Source: Jejuia rubra
GTDB taxonomy: Bacteria > Bacteroidota > Bacteroidia > Flavobacteriales > Flavobacteriaceae
Assembly (NCBI RefSeq): GCF_042684665.1
Contig: NZ_JBHULY010000026.1
Coordinates: 62,001 to 126,000 of the forward strand
Length of the DNA: 64,000 bases
Reading direction: 5' to 3'
The notes beneath the pieces are model-generated. The model did not search any database, was not told the DNA's origin, and saw only the letters and a list, made by a program, of their open reading frames with translations. The position numbers and the translations under genes were made by a program. Shown here one piece after another: positions 35,988 to 44,842 of the stretch. Every line of letters begins with the position of its first letter. Within the stretch, counting starts at the first letter, position 1.

Positions 35988-37423
35988 GTAAGCCTTTAAA
36001 ATATAAAATCCCTGACGAATACCTCTTTAGGCTTCATCACGTTAGACCTCGCTTCAAAAATGATGTTGAAGAAGTCTTGCTTTATGTTGCGACTTCTATT
36101 TCGGAAATGCCAATATTGGACAAAGAAATATTTAGAGATGACTTAAATAAAGTTTTATTTAGCTTCAAGAAAAATGCCACATCTACTCAAAAAACTATTG
36201 ATAATTGGAGAACTGAAATTTCAGCATTGTTTGGTTTTATTCAAGAATCTAATGGCAAACAATATCCTGGGTTATCTGCGAAGAGGTTAGCAAATAATCA
36301 ATATTTGGATGAATTTTTTAATTACTTCTTGTTTAGCTTTCAATATCCAGGAGGACATATAAAATCTCAAAATGTAATTAAGCAAATTGAGGCTGGTGTA
36401 CGATTCAAGCCTTGCCAATTCATCTTACAGCTTCTTATTGAAGGAGAAAAAATATTAGGCAAACCTTTTAGTTTCACCGCAGAAGAATTAACTCAATGTG
36501 CATATTTTGATTTAAGAGTTACCCGAGATGGCAAACACCCAAAAGAAGTTGCAGAACTAATACTGTCCAACAGAAATCAAAAGATAGAATACGAACACAA
36601 GTATGAGCAACTCAAAAACTCTAGAACTGGAACTTACCCATCCAGAGGTGATGTGTATCGCTATGCTGGAGATATTCTAGATTATATGGTGTTAGCAAAC
36701 TTGTTACAGCATAAAGGTATTGGCTACTATTATTACCTGAATGATGAAAATAAAGAAGCTATCAATTTTCATTTGAGAAACTCGGTTTGGTTTAATGAGT
36801 ATGACCAATTTTATGATAGAGACTCAATTACAAATCCTGAAATTGGTTCTCTCGAAGAATTATGGTTTGATTTTGTTAACAGCTTTGATGAAATAGAAGA
36901 ATTTAAACCACAATTAGATTCTAATGAAGTTGAAAGCATTTCCGCTTTGATTCAAGAGTATTATTCTAGAATGAGTGGAGATACTAAAGTTCCAACCAAA
37001 ATTTTTGGTGACTACGGAGAAACTTTAGTATTAGCTCACGAATACCTACGAACAAAAGAAGGTTCAAACAGACAACATTTGATAAATAAAATTCCAACGC
37101 CTTTAGGAGTTGGATATGATTTACAAAGCATTGAGATTGAGAAAAAGAAGAGATATATAGAGGTTAAAACTACAAAATCGAGAAAAGCCATCAATAGCAA
37201 TCGATTTAAGCTGACCCCAAACGAATGGGATACAGCTGAAACACTAGGTGACAATTACTATGTATATTATTTGGTTATTAATGACTCTGGAAAAAACATA
37301 TTTGTCATTAATAATCCTGTAAAGGAATATGAACGAGGCAACATAAAAGTTGATAAAAATTTAGTAGTAGAATTTTCAAAAGAATCTGGACAATGGCAAG
37401 AGTTAATGGAAATAAGAAATTAA
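35984..37423 (+). CDS. Restriction endonuclease with NOV_C/DUF3883-like PD-(D/E)xK domain
   Basis: 479 residues. The N-terminal three quarters are not recognised, apart from a predicted helical make-up. The C-terminal part from about 335 (KIFGDYGETLVLAHEYL ... GVGYDLQSIEIEKKKRYIEVKTT) matches the NOV_C/DUF3883 pattern, a PD-(D/E)xK nuclease fold; candidate metal ligands are Asp379, Glu393 and Lys395. It lies between and overlaps two methyltransferase genes (4 bp and 31 bp), which makes it the cognate nuclease. Recognition sequence unknown. Confidence 0.82.
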   Translation: MSKPLKYKIPDEYLFRLHHVRPRFKNDVEEVLLYVATSISEMPILDKEIFRDDLNKVLFSFKKNATSTQKTIDNWRTEISALFGFIQESNGKQYPGLSAKRLANNQYLDEFFNYFLFSFQYPGGHIKSQNVIKQIEAGVRFKPCQFILQLLIEGEKILGKPFSFTAEELTQCAYFDLRVTRDGKHPKEVAELILSNRNQKIEYEHKYEQLKNSRTGTYPSRGDVYRYAGDILDYMVLANLLQHKGIGYYYYLNDENKEAINFHLRNSVWFNEYDQFYDRDSITNPEIGSLEELWFDFVNSFDEIEEFKPQLDSNEVESISALIQEYYSRMSGDTKVPTKIFGDYGETLVLAHEYLRTKEGSNRQHLINKIPTPLGVGYDLQSIEIEKKKRYIEVKTTKSRKAINSNRFKLTPNEWDTAETLGDNYYVYYLVINDSGKNIFVINNPVKEYERGNIKVDKNLVVEFSKESGQWQELMEIRN

Positions 37424-38382
37424 AGGCTGTTTCATTTTTTTGTGGTTGTGGCGGAATGGATTTAGGTCTAGTTGGTAATTTCAGTTATCTTAATAAAAAT
37501 TACCCTTCTCTGCCATTCGAGGTAGTATATGCTAACGACTTTGATAAATATGCTACAGAAATTTACAATGACAATTTTGAACATAAATGCATAACTAAAG
37601 ACATCAAGGATGTTTCCATGTCTGAAATTCCCGAACACGATATTCTTTTGGGCGGTTTTCCCTGCCAGTCGTTTTCAATTAGTGCACAAAATCCACCAAG
37701 ATTAGGTTATAAAGACGAAAGAGGAATGCTATTCTTTGAAATGGTCAAAATTCTTGAAAAAAAACAGCCTAGATTCTTTATTGCGGAAAATGTAAAAGGA
37801 ATTATGTCGGCCAACAAAAAGAAAGCATTTCCAATGATAATCAAAGAGTTTGAAAAAGCTGGTTATCACGTAAAATATCAGCTTTTTAATGCGTCAGAAT
37901 ATGGTGTCCCACAAAAACGAGAACGAGTTTTCATAATTGGGTTCAAGAATTATGAGGACTTTGCCTATTTTAATTTTCCAAAACCTACGACTCTGAACGG
38001 TTCAAAAATTAAATTGAAAGAGGTAATAGATAAAAAAGCTAACGAGGATGAAAAATGGTTCTTCAGCCAACGAGCGGTAGATGGAATGATGCGAGTGAGA
38101 AAAAAAATGAATAAAGGAAGGGATCAAGATTTGGAGCAACCTTGCAATACGATTAGCTCACACTTAGCTAAAGTCAGCTTGAATAGCACCGATCCAGTTT
38201 TAAAAATTGATGGCAGATATCGAAGATTTACGCCACGAGAAGCTGCAAAAATTCAGTCTTTTCCTGATAATTTTAAAATTAATATTGTCTCGGATGCTAG
38301 ACAATATCGTGCTATTGGAAATGCAGTCCCACCCGTTCTAATGTGGCACATAGCTAACTCCTTATGTTCTTTGGTGAAATGA
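37393..38382 (+). CDS. DNA (cytosine-5)-methyltransferase, second of two
   Basis: 329 residues. Motif I is SFFCGCGGMDLGL (14-26), motif IV GGFPCQSFS with catalytic Cys91, motif VI AENV (near 135), motif VIII QKRERVFIIGF (near 177), and motif X AIGNAVPPVLMWHIA at the end. The middle DERGMLFFEM segment is typical of Dcm-type enzymes. Sequence outside the motifs differs clearly from the first methylase, so this is not a recent duplication. It starts inside the nuclease gene with a 31-bp overlap. It closes the four-gene operon. Confidence 0.95.
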   Translation: MARVNGNKKLKAVSFFCGCGGMDLGLVGNFSYLNKNYPSLPFEVVYANDFDKYATEIYNDNFEHKCITKDIKDVSMSEIPEHDILLGGFPCQSFSISAQNPPRLGYKDERGMLFFEMVKILEKKQPRFFIAENVKGIMSANKKKAFPMIIKEFEKAGYHVKYQLFNASEYGVPQKRERVFIIGFKNYEDFAYFNFPKPTTLNGSKIKLKEVIDKKANEDEKWFFSQRAVDGMMRVRKKMNKGRDQDLEQPCNTISSHLAKVSLNSTDPVLKIDGRYRRFTPREAAKIQSFPDNFKINIVSDARQYRAIGNAVPPVLMWHIANSLCSLVK

Positions 38383-38427
38383 AAAGGTAGTTTACTTTCA
38401 GAAATTTTATACTAAACCAAAATGGGT

Positions 38428-39522
38428 TTACCCCTTCACATCCAAAGCATCCCGCAATGCATTCCCTATCAACATAAAAGCCATCACCAAACTCATAATA
38501 CACAACCCGGGTATCATTGCCAAATAAGGTTTTCCAAGAATAATATAATTGTAGTGGTCCTTGATCATCGCACCCCAACTGGCCATGGGTGGTTGGGCGC
38601 CGATACCCAAAAAGCTTAGACCGCTTTCAATTAAAATGGCTGCTGCGAAATTGGCGGCAGAAATCACAATGACTGGCGCCATAATGTTGGGTAGAATATG
38701 TTTGGTAATAATTCTAAAATCGTTGTACCCCAAAGCGCGTGCCGCGGTTACGTATTGCATTTCTTTAGTACTGATAATTTGGCCCCGTACTACCCGTGCC
38801 ACCTCTACCCACATAGTCAAACCCACAGCGATAAACACTTGCCAAAACCCTTTGCCCAGTGCCAAGGTAATGGCAATCACCAATAGCAGGGTTGGGATAG
38901 ACCAGGTGACGTTAATAATCCACATAATCACCGCGTCCACCTTGCCTCCAAAATATCCCGCCAAACTGCCCATCAAAATCCCAATGACCAGTGAAATAAA
39001 TACGGCAACAAATCCAATAAAAAATGAAATTCTGGCTCCAACCAATACTCTACTCAACAAATCACGTCCATATTTGTCCGTTCCAAATACAAAGGTTTTT
39101 TCTTTTATAAAAGCAAGCGCGTCATTGTTCGGAAAACTGCTTAATGGAATGGTTTTTTCGACACCTTTTAATCCGTCGGAGGCGTATTCCGTATATGTTA
39201 AATGATTGGCCTCAATGTTGTAATCCGAAATAGGGACCTCCGAGTCTGTATTCTTTACACCAAAAAAGAGCTTGCTTAATCCATTTTGTTCGTTTTGGAC
39301 TTGTGAAGGGATGGTTAGCATGGCTATCTTAAACCCGGGCGGTTTAGAATGAATGGACAAATGCATCTGATTGGCGTACTGCGAATTATCGGGCGCAAAA
39401 GCATAAGCAAAAATGGATATCAGCCCAACCAAAACAATAAAGCAAAAACTGAAAACGCCCCAAAAGTTTCGTTTAAACTTTTGGAGCGCCAGTTGTTTTA
39501 ATGAGTTTGATGTTTTACCCAT
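38428..39522 (-). CDS. ABC transporter permease, OppC/DppC type
   Basis: 364 residues. An N-terminal helix (about 20-40) and OppC-type extracytoplasmic segment (about 45-155) are followed by the KYGRDLLSRVLVGARISFFIGF entry helix and the permease loop AARALGYNDFRIITKHILPNI (the EAA motif). About six helices in total. It should form a peptide or related-substrate import channel with an OppB-like partner, which is not in this window, nor are ATPases or a binding protein. Separate placement of oppC-like genes occurs in Bacteroidota. It starts 6 bp after the protease gene stops, so these two are probably co-transcribed. Confidence 0.92.
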   Translation of the reverse strand: MGKTSNSLKQLALQKFKRNFWGVFSFCFIVLVGLISIFAYAFAPDNSQYANQMHLSIHSKPPGFKIAMLTIPSQVQNEQNGLSKLFFGVKNTDSEVPISDYNIEANHLTYTEYASDGLKGVEKTIPLSSFPNNDALAFIKEKTFVFGTDKYGRDLLSRVLVGARISFFIGFVAVFISLVIGILMGSLAGYFGGKVDAVIMWIINVTWSIPTLLLVIAITLALGKGFWQVFIAVGLTMWVEVARVVRGQIISTKEMQYVTAARALGYNDFRIITKHILPNIMAPVIVISAANFAAAILIESGLSFLGIGAQPPMASWGAMIKDHYNYIILGKPYLAMIPGLCIMSLVMAFMLIGNALRDALDVKG

Positions 39523-39528
39523 TCAAGG

Positions 39529-41676
39529 TTAATCTTTTACTTTCGCCACCTTTTTGATACTGTAAGCCATTTTAAGGTCCTCAAGCACATGGACTGCTTC
39601 TTCAACATATACATCCTTGCTCAAGTTTTCGTACCAACGCTCCCGCTTTTCCCGCAAGCTGGTGGTATCATTTTCAAATAGTTGCTTTTCAAACTTTGTG
39701 GGAACAAATGTCAAATTAGTTTTATAATCTGAAATAGCATCAAAGCGCTTGGCCTCCTCTTCATTCAATTCCAACTGATTTTTATAAGTTTTGTAGTTCA
39801 GAGAAAACACGGTTTCGTCAATTTTACTTTTCACCCATTTCGCGTTTTCTTCAATCAACTTCAACTGGTCGTTGCCACTCATGCGCTCTTTACTTTTGCT
39901 AATGGTATTGTCGTAATCAAAATAATTATCCCAAATTTCATAATCAGCCGGGTCTATTTCATCGTATGGCAATGGGTTTTCCTTTTCCTTTTCACCTACA
40001 TCGATAAAACTATAACGCCCTGGCACCTGCACATCACTTTTCACACCTTCCAATTGCACTGAACCTCCATTAATTCTGTAATACTTCTGGGTGGTAAAAG
40101 CTAAAGCACCCAAGTCGCCACTGGTATTATTTCGAACCAAGTTGTTTAAATTATATACATTTTGAACTGTTCCCTTTCCATAAGTTTGTTTGCTACCTAT
40201 GACTATGGCACGTTTGTAATCCTGCATGGCGGCGGCCATAATTTCAGAAGCCGACGCGGATAGTTCATTCACCAAAATCACCAATGGGCCGTCCCACACA
40301 ATCGAACGGTCCCTGTCCTTCAACACCTCTTTTGGCTGTCCCGTAGAACGTACTTGAACCACAGGTCCATCCTTGATAAACAGTCCGGCCATGTCCACAA
40401 CAGCAGGCAATGAACCTCCTCCGTTATTACGCAAATCCAAAATCAAACCTTCCATACCTTCATCCTTCAAACGCTCAATTTCCTTTTTAACGTCAATAGC
40501 GGCATTCAAATTTTTATAGTCCTGAAAATCCACATAAAAACGTGGTAAGTTGATGATACCAAACTTTTTATCTCCCTTTTCCACCAAGGATGCCTTGGCG
40601 TAGGTTTCACCCAATTCTACCACATCTCTAACTATGGTAACATCCTTTATTGTACCGTCAACCTTCTTAATAGTCAACGTTACTTTTGTGCCTTTTGGGC
40701 CTTTGATATACTTAATCGCATCATTGATACGCATACCCACGATGTCAATCGGATGCTCCTCATCTTCCTGCTTCACTTTTAAAATTACATCTTCAACCTC
40801 CAACAATTGACTTCGCCAAGCGGGGCCACCGGAAATTAATTCTACAATCTTGATGTAGTCCATTCGCTTTTGAAGTCGCGCCCCGATACCTTCCAATTTC
40901 CCGGACATTTGCTGGTCAAAATCCTCCTTGCTTCGAGGTGCCAAATAATAAGTATGCGGGTCAAATTCTTCCACTATCGTATTCACGTAGGTAGAAAACC
41001 AATCTTCACGGGTCAAATCATCCACGTTGTCATTGAAGTAAATATTCAAGGATTTCAGTGTTGCTTCCCTTGCCTGTTTTTCAATTTCGACCTCAGTTTT
41101 CATCACATAGGAGGGGTCATTTTCCTTAGCCCTTTTTTCCTCTTCGTGAATATCATCATAATTGGAAAGCGTAGAAAATTTCAATTGCTTTCTCCAACGC
41201 TCCTTCATTTGTTTTTTATTTGAAACAAAATCAATGTTCTCGTAATCCGTATCAAAAGTTTCATCGATATTGTAGTCAAAAGGCTTTGCAAGCACTTCCT
41301 TGTAAATACTTTTGGCCTCATCGATACGTTGCAACATACGCTCGTGTACTACATTGAAAAATGTAATATCGAAGGCCTTTAGCTGATCGTCAATTTCGGT
41401 TTTATACTTTTGGAATTCCTTATAATCCGATTGATAAAAATACCGCTTTACCGGGTCGATACGCTCTAAATAATCCTCAAACAATTCTTCAGAAAACTGG
41501 TCATTAATTTGAATCGGATCAAAATGACCTTGTTGTAAAACATAAGTAATCACCTGGACCAATAATTTGTCCTTATCGGGGTTATCAAAAGTTTTTGAGG
41601 TGAAACTGCAGGACGCAAATGCCAGCAGTAGTACAAGTAATAGGGCTTTAAAATTCTTTTTCATCATATCCTTCAT
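39529..41676 (-). CDS. prc: Carboxy-terminal (tail-specific) processing protease, S41 family
   Basis: 715 residues, matching the long Prc/Tsp form. A lipobox-like FASCSF near residue 23 suggests membrane attachment. Domains in order: an N-terminal helical region (about 35-230), PDZ (about 240-330, GIGARLQKRMDYIKIVELISGGPAW), S41 protease core with the catalytic Ser in ELSASASEI (near 475) and the general-base Lys in TYGKGTVQ (near 500), and a C-terminal Tsp domain (about 545-700). It trims or degrades periplasmic proteins from their C-termini. It is upstream of the OppC permease. Confidence 0.94.
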   Translation of the reverse strand: MKDMMKKNFKALLLVLLLAFASCSFTSKTFDNPDKDKLLVQVITYVLQQGHFDPIQINDQFSEELFEDYLERIDPVKRYFYQSDYKEFQKYKTEIDDQLKAFDITFFNVVHERMLQRIDEAKSIYKEVLAKPFDYNIDETFDTDYENIDFVSNKKQMKERWRKQLKFSTLSNYDDIHEEEKRAKENDPSYVMKTEVEIEKQAREATLKSLNIYFNDNVDDLTREDWFSTYVNTIVEEFDPHTYYLAPRSKEDFDQQMSGKLEGIGARLQKRMDYIKIVELISGGPAWRSQLLEVEDVILKVKQEDEEHPIDIVGMRINDAIKYIKGPKGTKVTLTIKKVDGTIKDVTIVRDVVELGETYAKASLVEKGDKKFGIINLPRFYVDFQDYKNLNAAIDVKKEIERLKDEGMEGLILDLRNNGGGSLPAVVDMAGLFIKDGPVVQVRSTGQPKEVLKDRDRSIVWDGPLVILVNELSASASEIMAAAMQDYKRAIVIGSKQTYGKGTVQNVYNLNNLVRNNTSGDLGALAFTTQKYYRINGGSVQLEGVKSDVQVPGRYSFIDVGEKEKENPLPYDEIDPADYEIWDNYFDYDNTISKSKERMSGNDQLKLIEENAKWVKSKIDETVFSLNYKTYKNQLELNEEEAKRFDAISDYKTNLTFVPTKFEKQLFENDTTSLREKRERWYENLSKDVYVEEAVHVLEDLKMAYSIKKVAKVKD

Positions 41677-41854
41677 GTCTTTACTAAAGCAATTTTTATG
41701 GGCTTTGAATTTACTAAATTACTGAAAAAACCGTGCCATTGAACGGACGGGCCGCTAATTTTTTGTTAAACCAAACAAATTTAGGCGTTGCAAAGAGGTT
41801 GATTAAAAATATGTCAATTATTTTATTATGCTTCTTTTTGCGCCCTTTGTCGTA

Positions 41855-41892
41855 AAATTTTATACCGTAGCTATGGCTATGCTAGAAAATTT
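41855..41892. repeat. Imperfect 17-bp palindrome in the prc/surE gap
   Basis: The 322 bp between prc (minus) and surE (plus) contain no gene I can support. They hold an inverted repeat with arms at 41855-41871 (AAATTTTATACCGTAGC) and 41876-41892, three mismatches and a TATG loop. GTAGCTATGGCTATGC strings of this type look like a dispersed flavobacterial repeat. The divergent promoters of prc and surE must also lie here but I cannot place them. Confidence 0.55.
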
Positions 41893-41998
41893 GGCATAAA
41901 AGGTCATCAAAAATCACCAATAAAAATTCTAACCACATATTTCTAAACAGCCTCTAAGAATTTGTTTATTTTAGCCTAACGCAAATCTTAACCGAATT

Positions 41999-42778
41999 AT
42001 GGCGAAAAAACCCCTGATTTTAGTAACCAATGACGACGGTATTACCGCACCGGGAATTCGCACTTTAATTGAAGTGATGGGCACTGTTGGCGAAGTGGTA
42101 GTAGTGGCTCCGGACAGTCCACAGAGTGGCAAGGGGCACGCCATTACCGTAGATTCGACCCTATATGTTGAACAAGTAGAATCGACCACGGGAAATCATT
42201 TAGAATATACTTGTTCTGGCACACCGGCTGACTGTGTGAAACTTGCTGTTAGGGAGATTTTGGACAGGCGACCAGATATTTGCGTATCCGGTATCAATCA
42301 CGGCTCCAATTCATCTATCAATGTAATTTATTCGGGAACCATGAGCGCTGCCATCGAAGCTGGTATTGAGGGGATTCCAGCCATTGGGTTTTCACTTTTG
42401 AACTATAAATGGAGTGCCAAGTTTGACGACTGTAAGACTTTTGTAAAAACCATTACCAAAAATGTGTTGAAACACGGATTGCAAAAAGGGGTTGTACTAA
42501 ACGTGAACATCCCCGACCTTCCAGAGGATGAAATTAAAGGCATCAAGATTTGCCGACAGGCGCGTGCGAATTGGGTGGAGGAATTTGACAAACGTAAAAA
42601 CCCATCGGGACGCGACTATTATTGGCTGACAGGTAAATTTGTTAATTTAGACGGAGGCGAGGACACCGACGAATGGGCTTTGGAGCATAATTATGTCTCG
42701 GTTGTACCCGTGCAGTTTGATTTAACGGCGCATCATTGTATTCAAAATTTAAACGATTGGAATTTGAACGATAATTAA
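41999..42778 (+). CDS. surE: 5'/3'-nucleotidase SurE
   Basis: 259 residues. The metal-binding N-terminus LVTNDDGITAPGI (about 8-20), GKGHAIT, and SGINHGSNSSINVIYSGTMSAA (about 98-120) are the complete SurE active-site set. It removes phosphate from nucleoside monophosphates and short polyphosphate and is tied to stationary-phase survival. It is followed 15 bp later by a small membrane-protein gene and further on by lpxB, a gene order seen in other Flavobacteriaceae. Confidence 0.97.
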   Translation: MAKKPLILVTNDDGITAPGIRTLIEVMGTVGEVVVVAPDSPQSGKGHAITVDSTLYVEQVESTTGNHLEYTCSGTPADCVKLAVREILDRRPDICVSGINHGSNSSINVIYSGTMSAAIEAGIEGIPAIGFSLLNYKWSAKFDDCKTFVKTITKNVLKHGLQKGVVLNVNIPDLPEDEIKGIKICRQARANWVEEFDKRKNPSGRDYYWLTGKFVNLDGGEDTDEWALEHNYVSVVPVQFDLTAHHCIQNLNDWNLNDN

Positions 42779-42793
42779 TTATCAAAAGCAAAT

Positions 42794-43075
42794 ATGAATA
42801 AAGATTTAGGAATTGGAATTGCCGTAGGTTTGGTAGCCAATGCGATTGGTTTATTTTTGGCCGCCACATTTTTAGGCAATGGTGACGATGTTGCAACAGT
42901 TATTAAGGCTGCTTACAACGAAGGATTTTTGGGAAAAATGATTAGTCTCGGCGCCATTCTTAACTTGTTGGTTTTTTTCTTTTTCATTAGAAAAAGACAG
43001 GATTATCGAGCCAGGGGCGTGCTTTTGATTACGGTGCTGATTGCCGTATTTACTTTTGTGATTAAAATGCTATAA
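42794..43075 (+). CDS. Small integral membrane protein of unknown function
   Basis: 93 residues with three hydrophobic segments (about 6-26, 47-63, 73-91) and a basic loop RKRQDYRAR between the second and third. No motif I recognise. It begins 15 bp after surE, so it is probably in the same transcript. The topology prediction is by eye. Confidence 0.8.
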   Translation: MNKDLGIGIAVGLVANAIGLFLAATFLGNGDDVATVIKAAYNEGFLGKMISLGAILNLLVFFFFIRKRQDYRARGVLLITVLIAVFTFVIKML

Positions 43076-43156
43076 TTTACAAAGGAGTAATTCACGCACC
43101 CTTTCTTCGTGATGGGTGTATTTGCCAACTCAATGGAAATAAGCTAAATTTGAAAT

Positions 43157-43390
43157 ATGGGAGTAAATATTCAAAATGCCAAAATTGAACTCATCCAATG
43201 GCTCACGACAGTGGAAGACAGTTCTTTAATCCAAAAAATCATGGAGTTGCGGAAAAATGAGACCAAAGATTGGTGGGATAAAATATCAGAAGCCGAACAA
43301 AAATCAATCGAATTAGGAATTTCGGATGCTGAAAGCGGTAATCTGAAGCCAAACTCCGATGCGCACGACATCTATGGGAAGTGGCTTTAA
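43157..43390 (+). CDS. Antitoxin-like protein of a type II toxin-antitoxin pair
   Basis: 77 residues. The sequence (MGVNIQNAKIELIQWLTTVE ... WWDKISEAEQKSIELGISDAESG) resembles small flavobacterial antitoxins of the addiction-module type, which have a short N-terminal DNA-binding half and a WW-D-I-SEAE-like middle. It overlaps the following ParE/RelE-like gene, the usual antitoxin-first order. It interrupts the surE-lpxB interval. Confidence 0.8.
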   Translation: MGVNIQNAKIELIQWLTTVEDSSLIQKIMELRKNETKDWWDKISEAEQKSIELGISDAESGNLKPNSDAHDIYGKWL

Positions 43391-43673
43391 AATTTATTGG
43401 ACAGACCACGCTTTAAACGAATTAGCTGACACATACGAATACCTTGAAAAGCATTTTACTAAGCGCGAAATGAAAAAACTTTCGGTGGAAATCGACAAAA
43501 CCCTGAAATTAATTTCAAAAAAGCCCGACTTGTTCCCATTATCTGACTCGAAGAAAATTAGAAGGGTTGTAATCAAAAAATTCAACACTATGTATTACAG
43601 AGAAAATGAAGGCAGAATTGAAATTCTTTCTTTTTTCTCTAACAGACAGAATCCCAAAAAAATAAAACTTTAA
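43374..43673 (+). CDS. ParE/RelE-type toxin
   Basis: Compact RelE/ParE-fold protein: YWTDHALNELADTYEYLEKHF at the N-terminus, RRVVIKKFNTMYYRENEGRIEILSFFSNRQNPKKI at the C-terminus, the classic barstar-like end with R...Y...F.NRQ. I prefer the ATG at 43374 (99 residues); the one at 43359 would add five residues. The gene overlaps its antitoxin by 17 bp. Whether it cuts ribosome-bound mRNA (RelE) or poisons gyrase (ParE) cannot be told from the sequence. Confidence 0.85.
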   Translation: MGSGFKIYWTDHALNELADTYEYLEKHFTKREMKKLSVEIDKTLKLISKKPDLFPLSDSKKIRRVVIKKFNTMYYRENEGRIEILSFFSNRQNPKKIKL

Positions 43674-43722
43674 AACAGCTTAATAGATATTGCCGAAGAC
43701 CTTTTCGGTTATCAAATAAAAA

Positions 43723-44835
43723 ATGAAATACTACATACTTGCTGGAGAAGCATCGGGCGATTTGCACGGCTCCAACCTAATGAAAGCGCTACAACAGGTA
43801 GATAACAATGCTGATTTTAGGTTTTGGGGTGGCGATTTGATGGAACAAGTTGGCGGGCATTTGGTAAAACACTATAAAGAACGTGCTTTTATGGGCTTTG
43901 CCGAAGTACTGGCAAACATCCGCAAAATCTATAAAATGATTGCGTTTTGCAAGAGCGATATTGAGGTTTACAATCCTGATGTCATTATTTTTATTGACAA
44001 CTCTGGTTTCAATCTTCGCATTGCGAAATGGGCCAAAGCCAATAGTTTTAGAACCAATTATTATATCTCACCTCAAGTTTGGGCATCCCGTGCCAGCAGG
44101 GTTAAAGACATCAAAAGGGATATTGATGCCATGTACGTGATTTTACCTTTCGTGAAGCCTTTTTATAAGAAGTATGACTATGAGGTCAATTTTGTGGGGC
44201 ACCCTTTAATCGATGCTATTGCTAATCGGGAGCAGGCAGATGAGTTTGAATTTAGGCGAAAACATAAATTGAGCGGTAAACCGATTATCGCCCTTTTACC
44301 GGGAAGCCGTAAACAGGAAATCACTAAAATGCTTTCTGTTATGCTGAGTTTGGTGGATGATTTTACCGATTATCAATTTGTAATTGCCGGCGCTCCAAGT
44401 CAGGATTATGAGTTTTATAAGTCATTTATAAAAAATAAAAACGTCAGTTTTATTGACAATAAAACCTATGATTTACTGAGTGTTTCCTATGCCGCATTGG
44501 TCACTTCGGGCACAGCCACTTTGGAAACCGCACTGTTTAAAGTGCCACAGGTGGTTTGTTATAAAGGGAGCTCTATCTCATACCATATCGCAAAGCGGAT
44601 AGTAACCTTAAAGTTTATTTCGTTAGTGAATTTGGTAATGGACAAAGAGGTTGTAACCGAATTGATTCAAAACGATTTCAACAAAAAACGACTGAAATCC
44701 GAATTGGAACGTATTTTAGAATCTGATAACCGAACTAAAATGTACAGCGACTACTATGAACTTGAAAAGAAACTTGGTGGTAAAGGCGCCAGTGAAAAAA
44801 CCGCAAAATTGATTTACGAGTCCCTAAAATCATAA
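43723..44835 (+). CDS. lpxB: Lipid-A-disaccharide synthase
   Basis: 370 residues. The N-terminus YILAGEASGDLHGSNLM, FIDNSGFNLRIAKWAK, YYISPQVWASR and the UDP-binding LLPGSRKQEI ... SGTATLETALF segments are the LpxB pattern. It joins UDP-diacylglucosamine and lipid X to make the lipid A disaccharide at the inner membrane. It is followed after 7 bp by the NlpC/P60 gene. Confidence 0.97.
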   Translation: MKYYILAGEASGDLHGSNLMKALQQVDNNADFRFWGGDLMEQVGGHLVKHYKERAFMGFAEVLANIRKIYKMIAFCKSDIEVYNPDVIIFIDNSGFNLRIAKWAKANSFRTNYYISPQVWASRASRVKDIKRDIDAMYVILPFVKPFYKKYDYEVNFVGHPLIDAIANREQADEFEFRRKHKLSGKPIIALLPGSRKQEITKMLSVMLSLVDDFTDYQFVIAGAPSQDYEFYKSFIKNKNVSFIDNKTYDLLSVSYAALVTSGTATLETALFKVPQVVCYKGSSISYHIAKRIVTLKFISLVNLVMDKEVVTELIQNDFNKKRLKSELERILESDNRTKMYSDYYELEKKLGGKGASEKTAKLIYESLKS

Positions 44836-44842
44836 TCCCTAC

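Noticed and set aside
38561..39205. Plus-strand open frame of 214 codons opposite the OppC permease
   Set aside because: Antisense to hydrophobic permease codons, which often stay open; no recognisable product.
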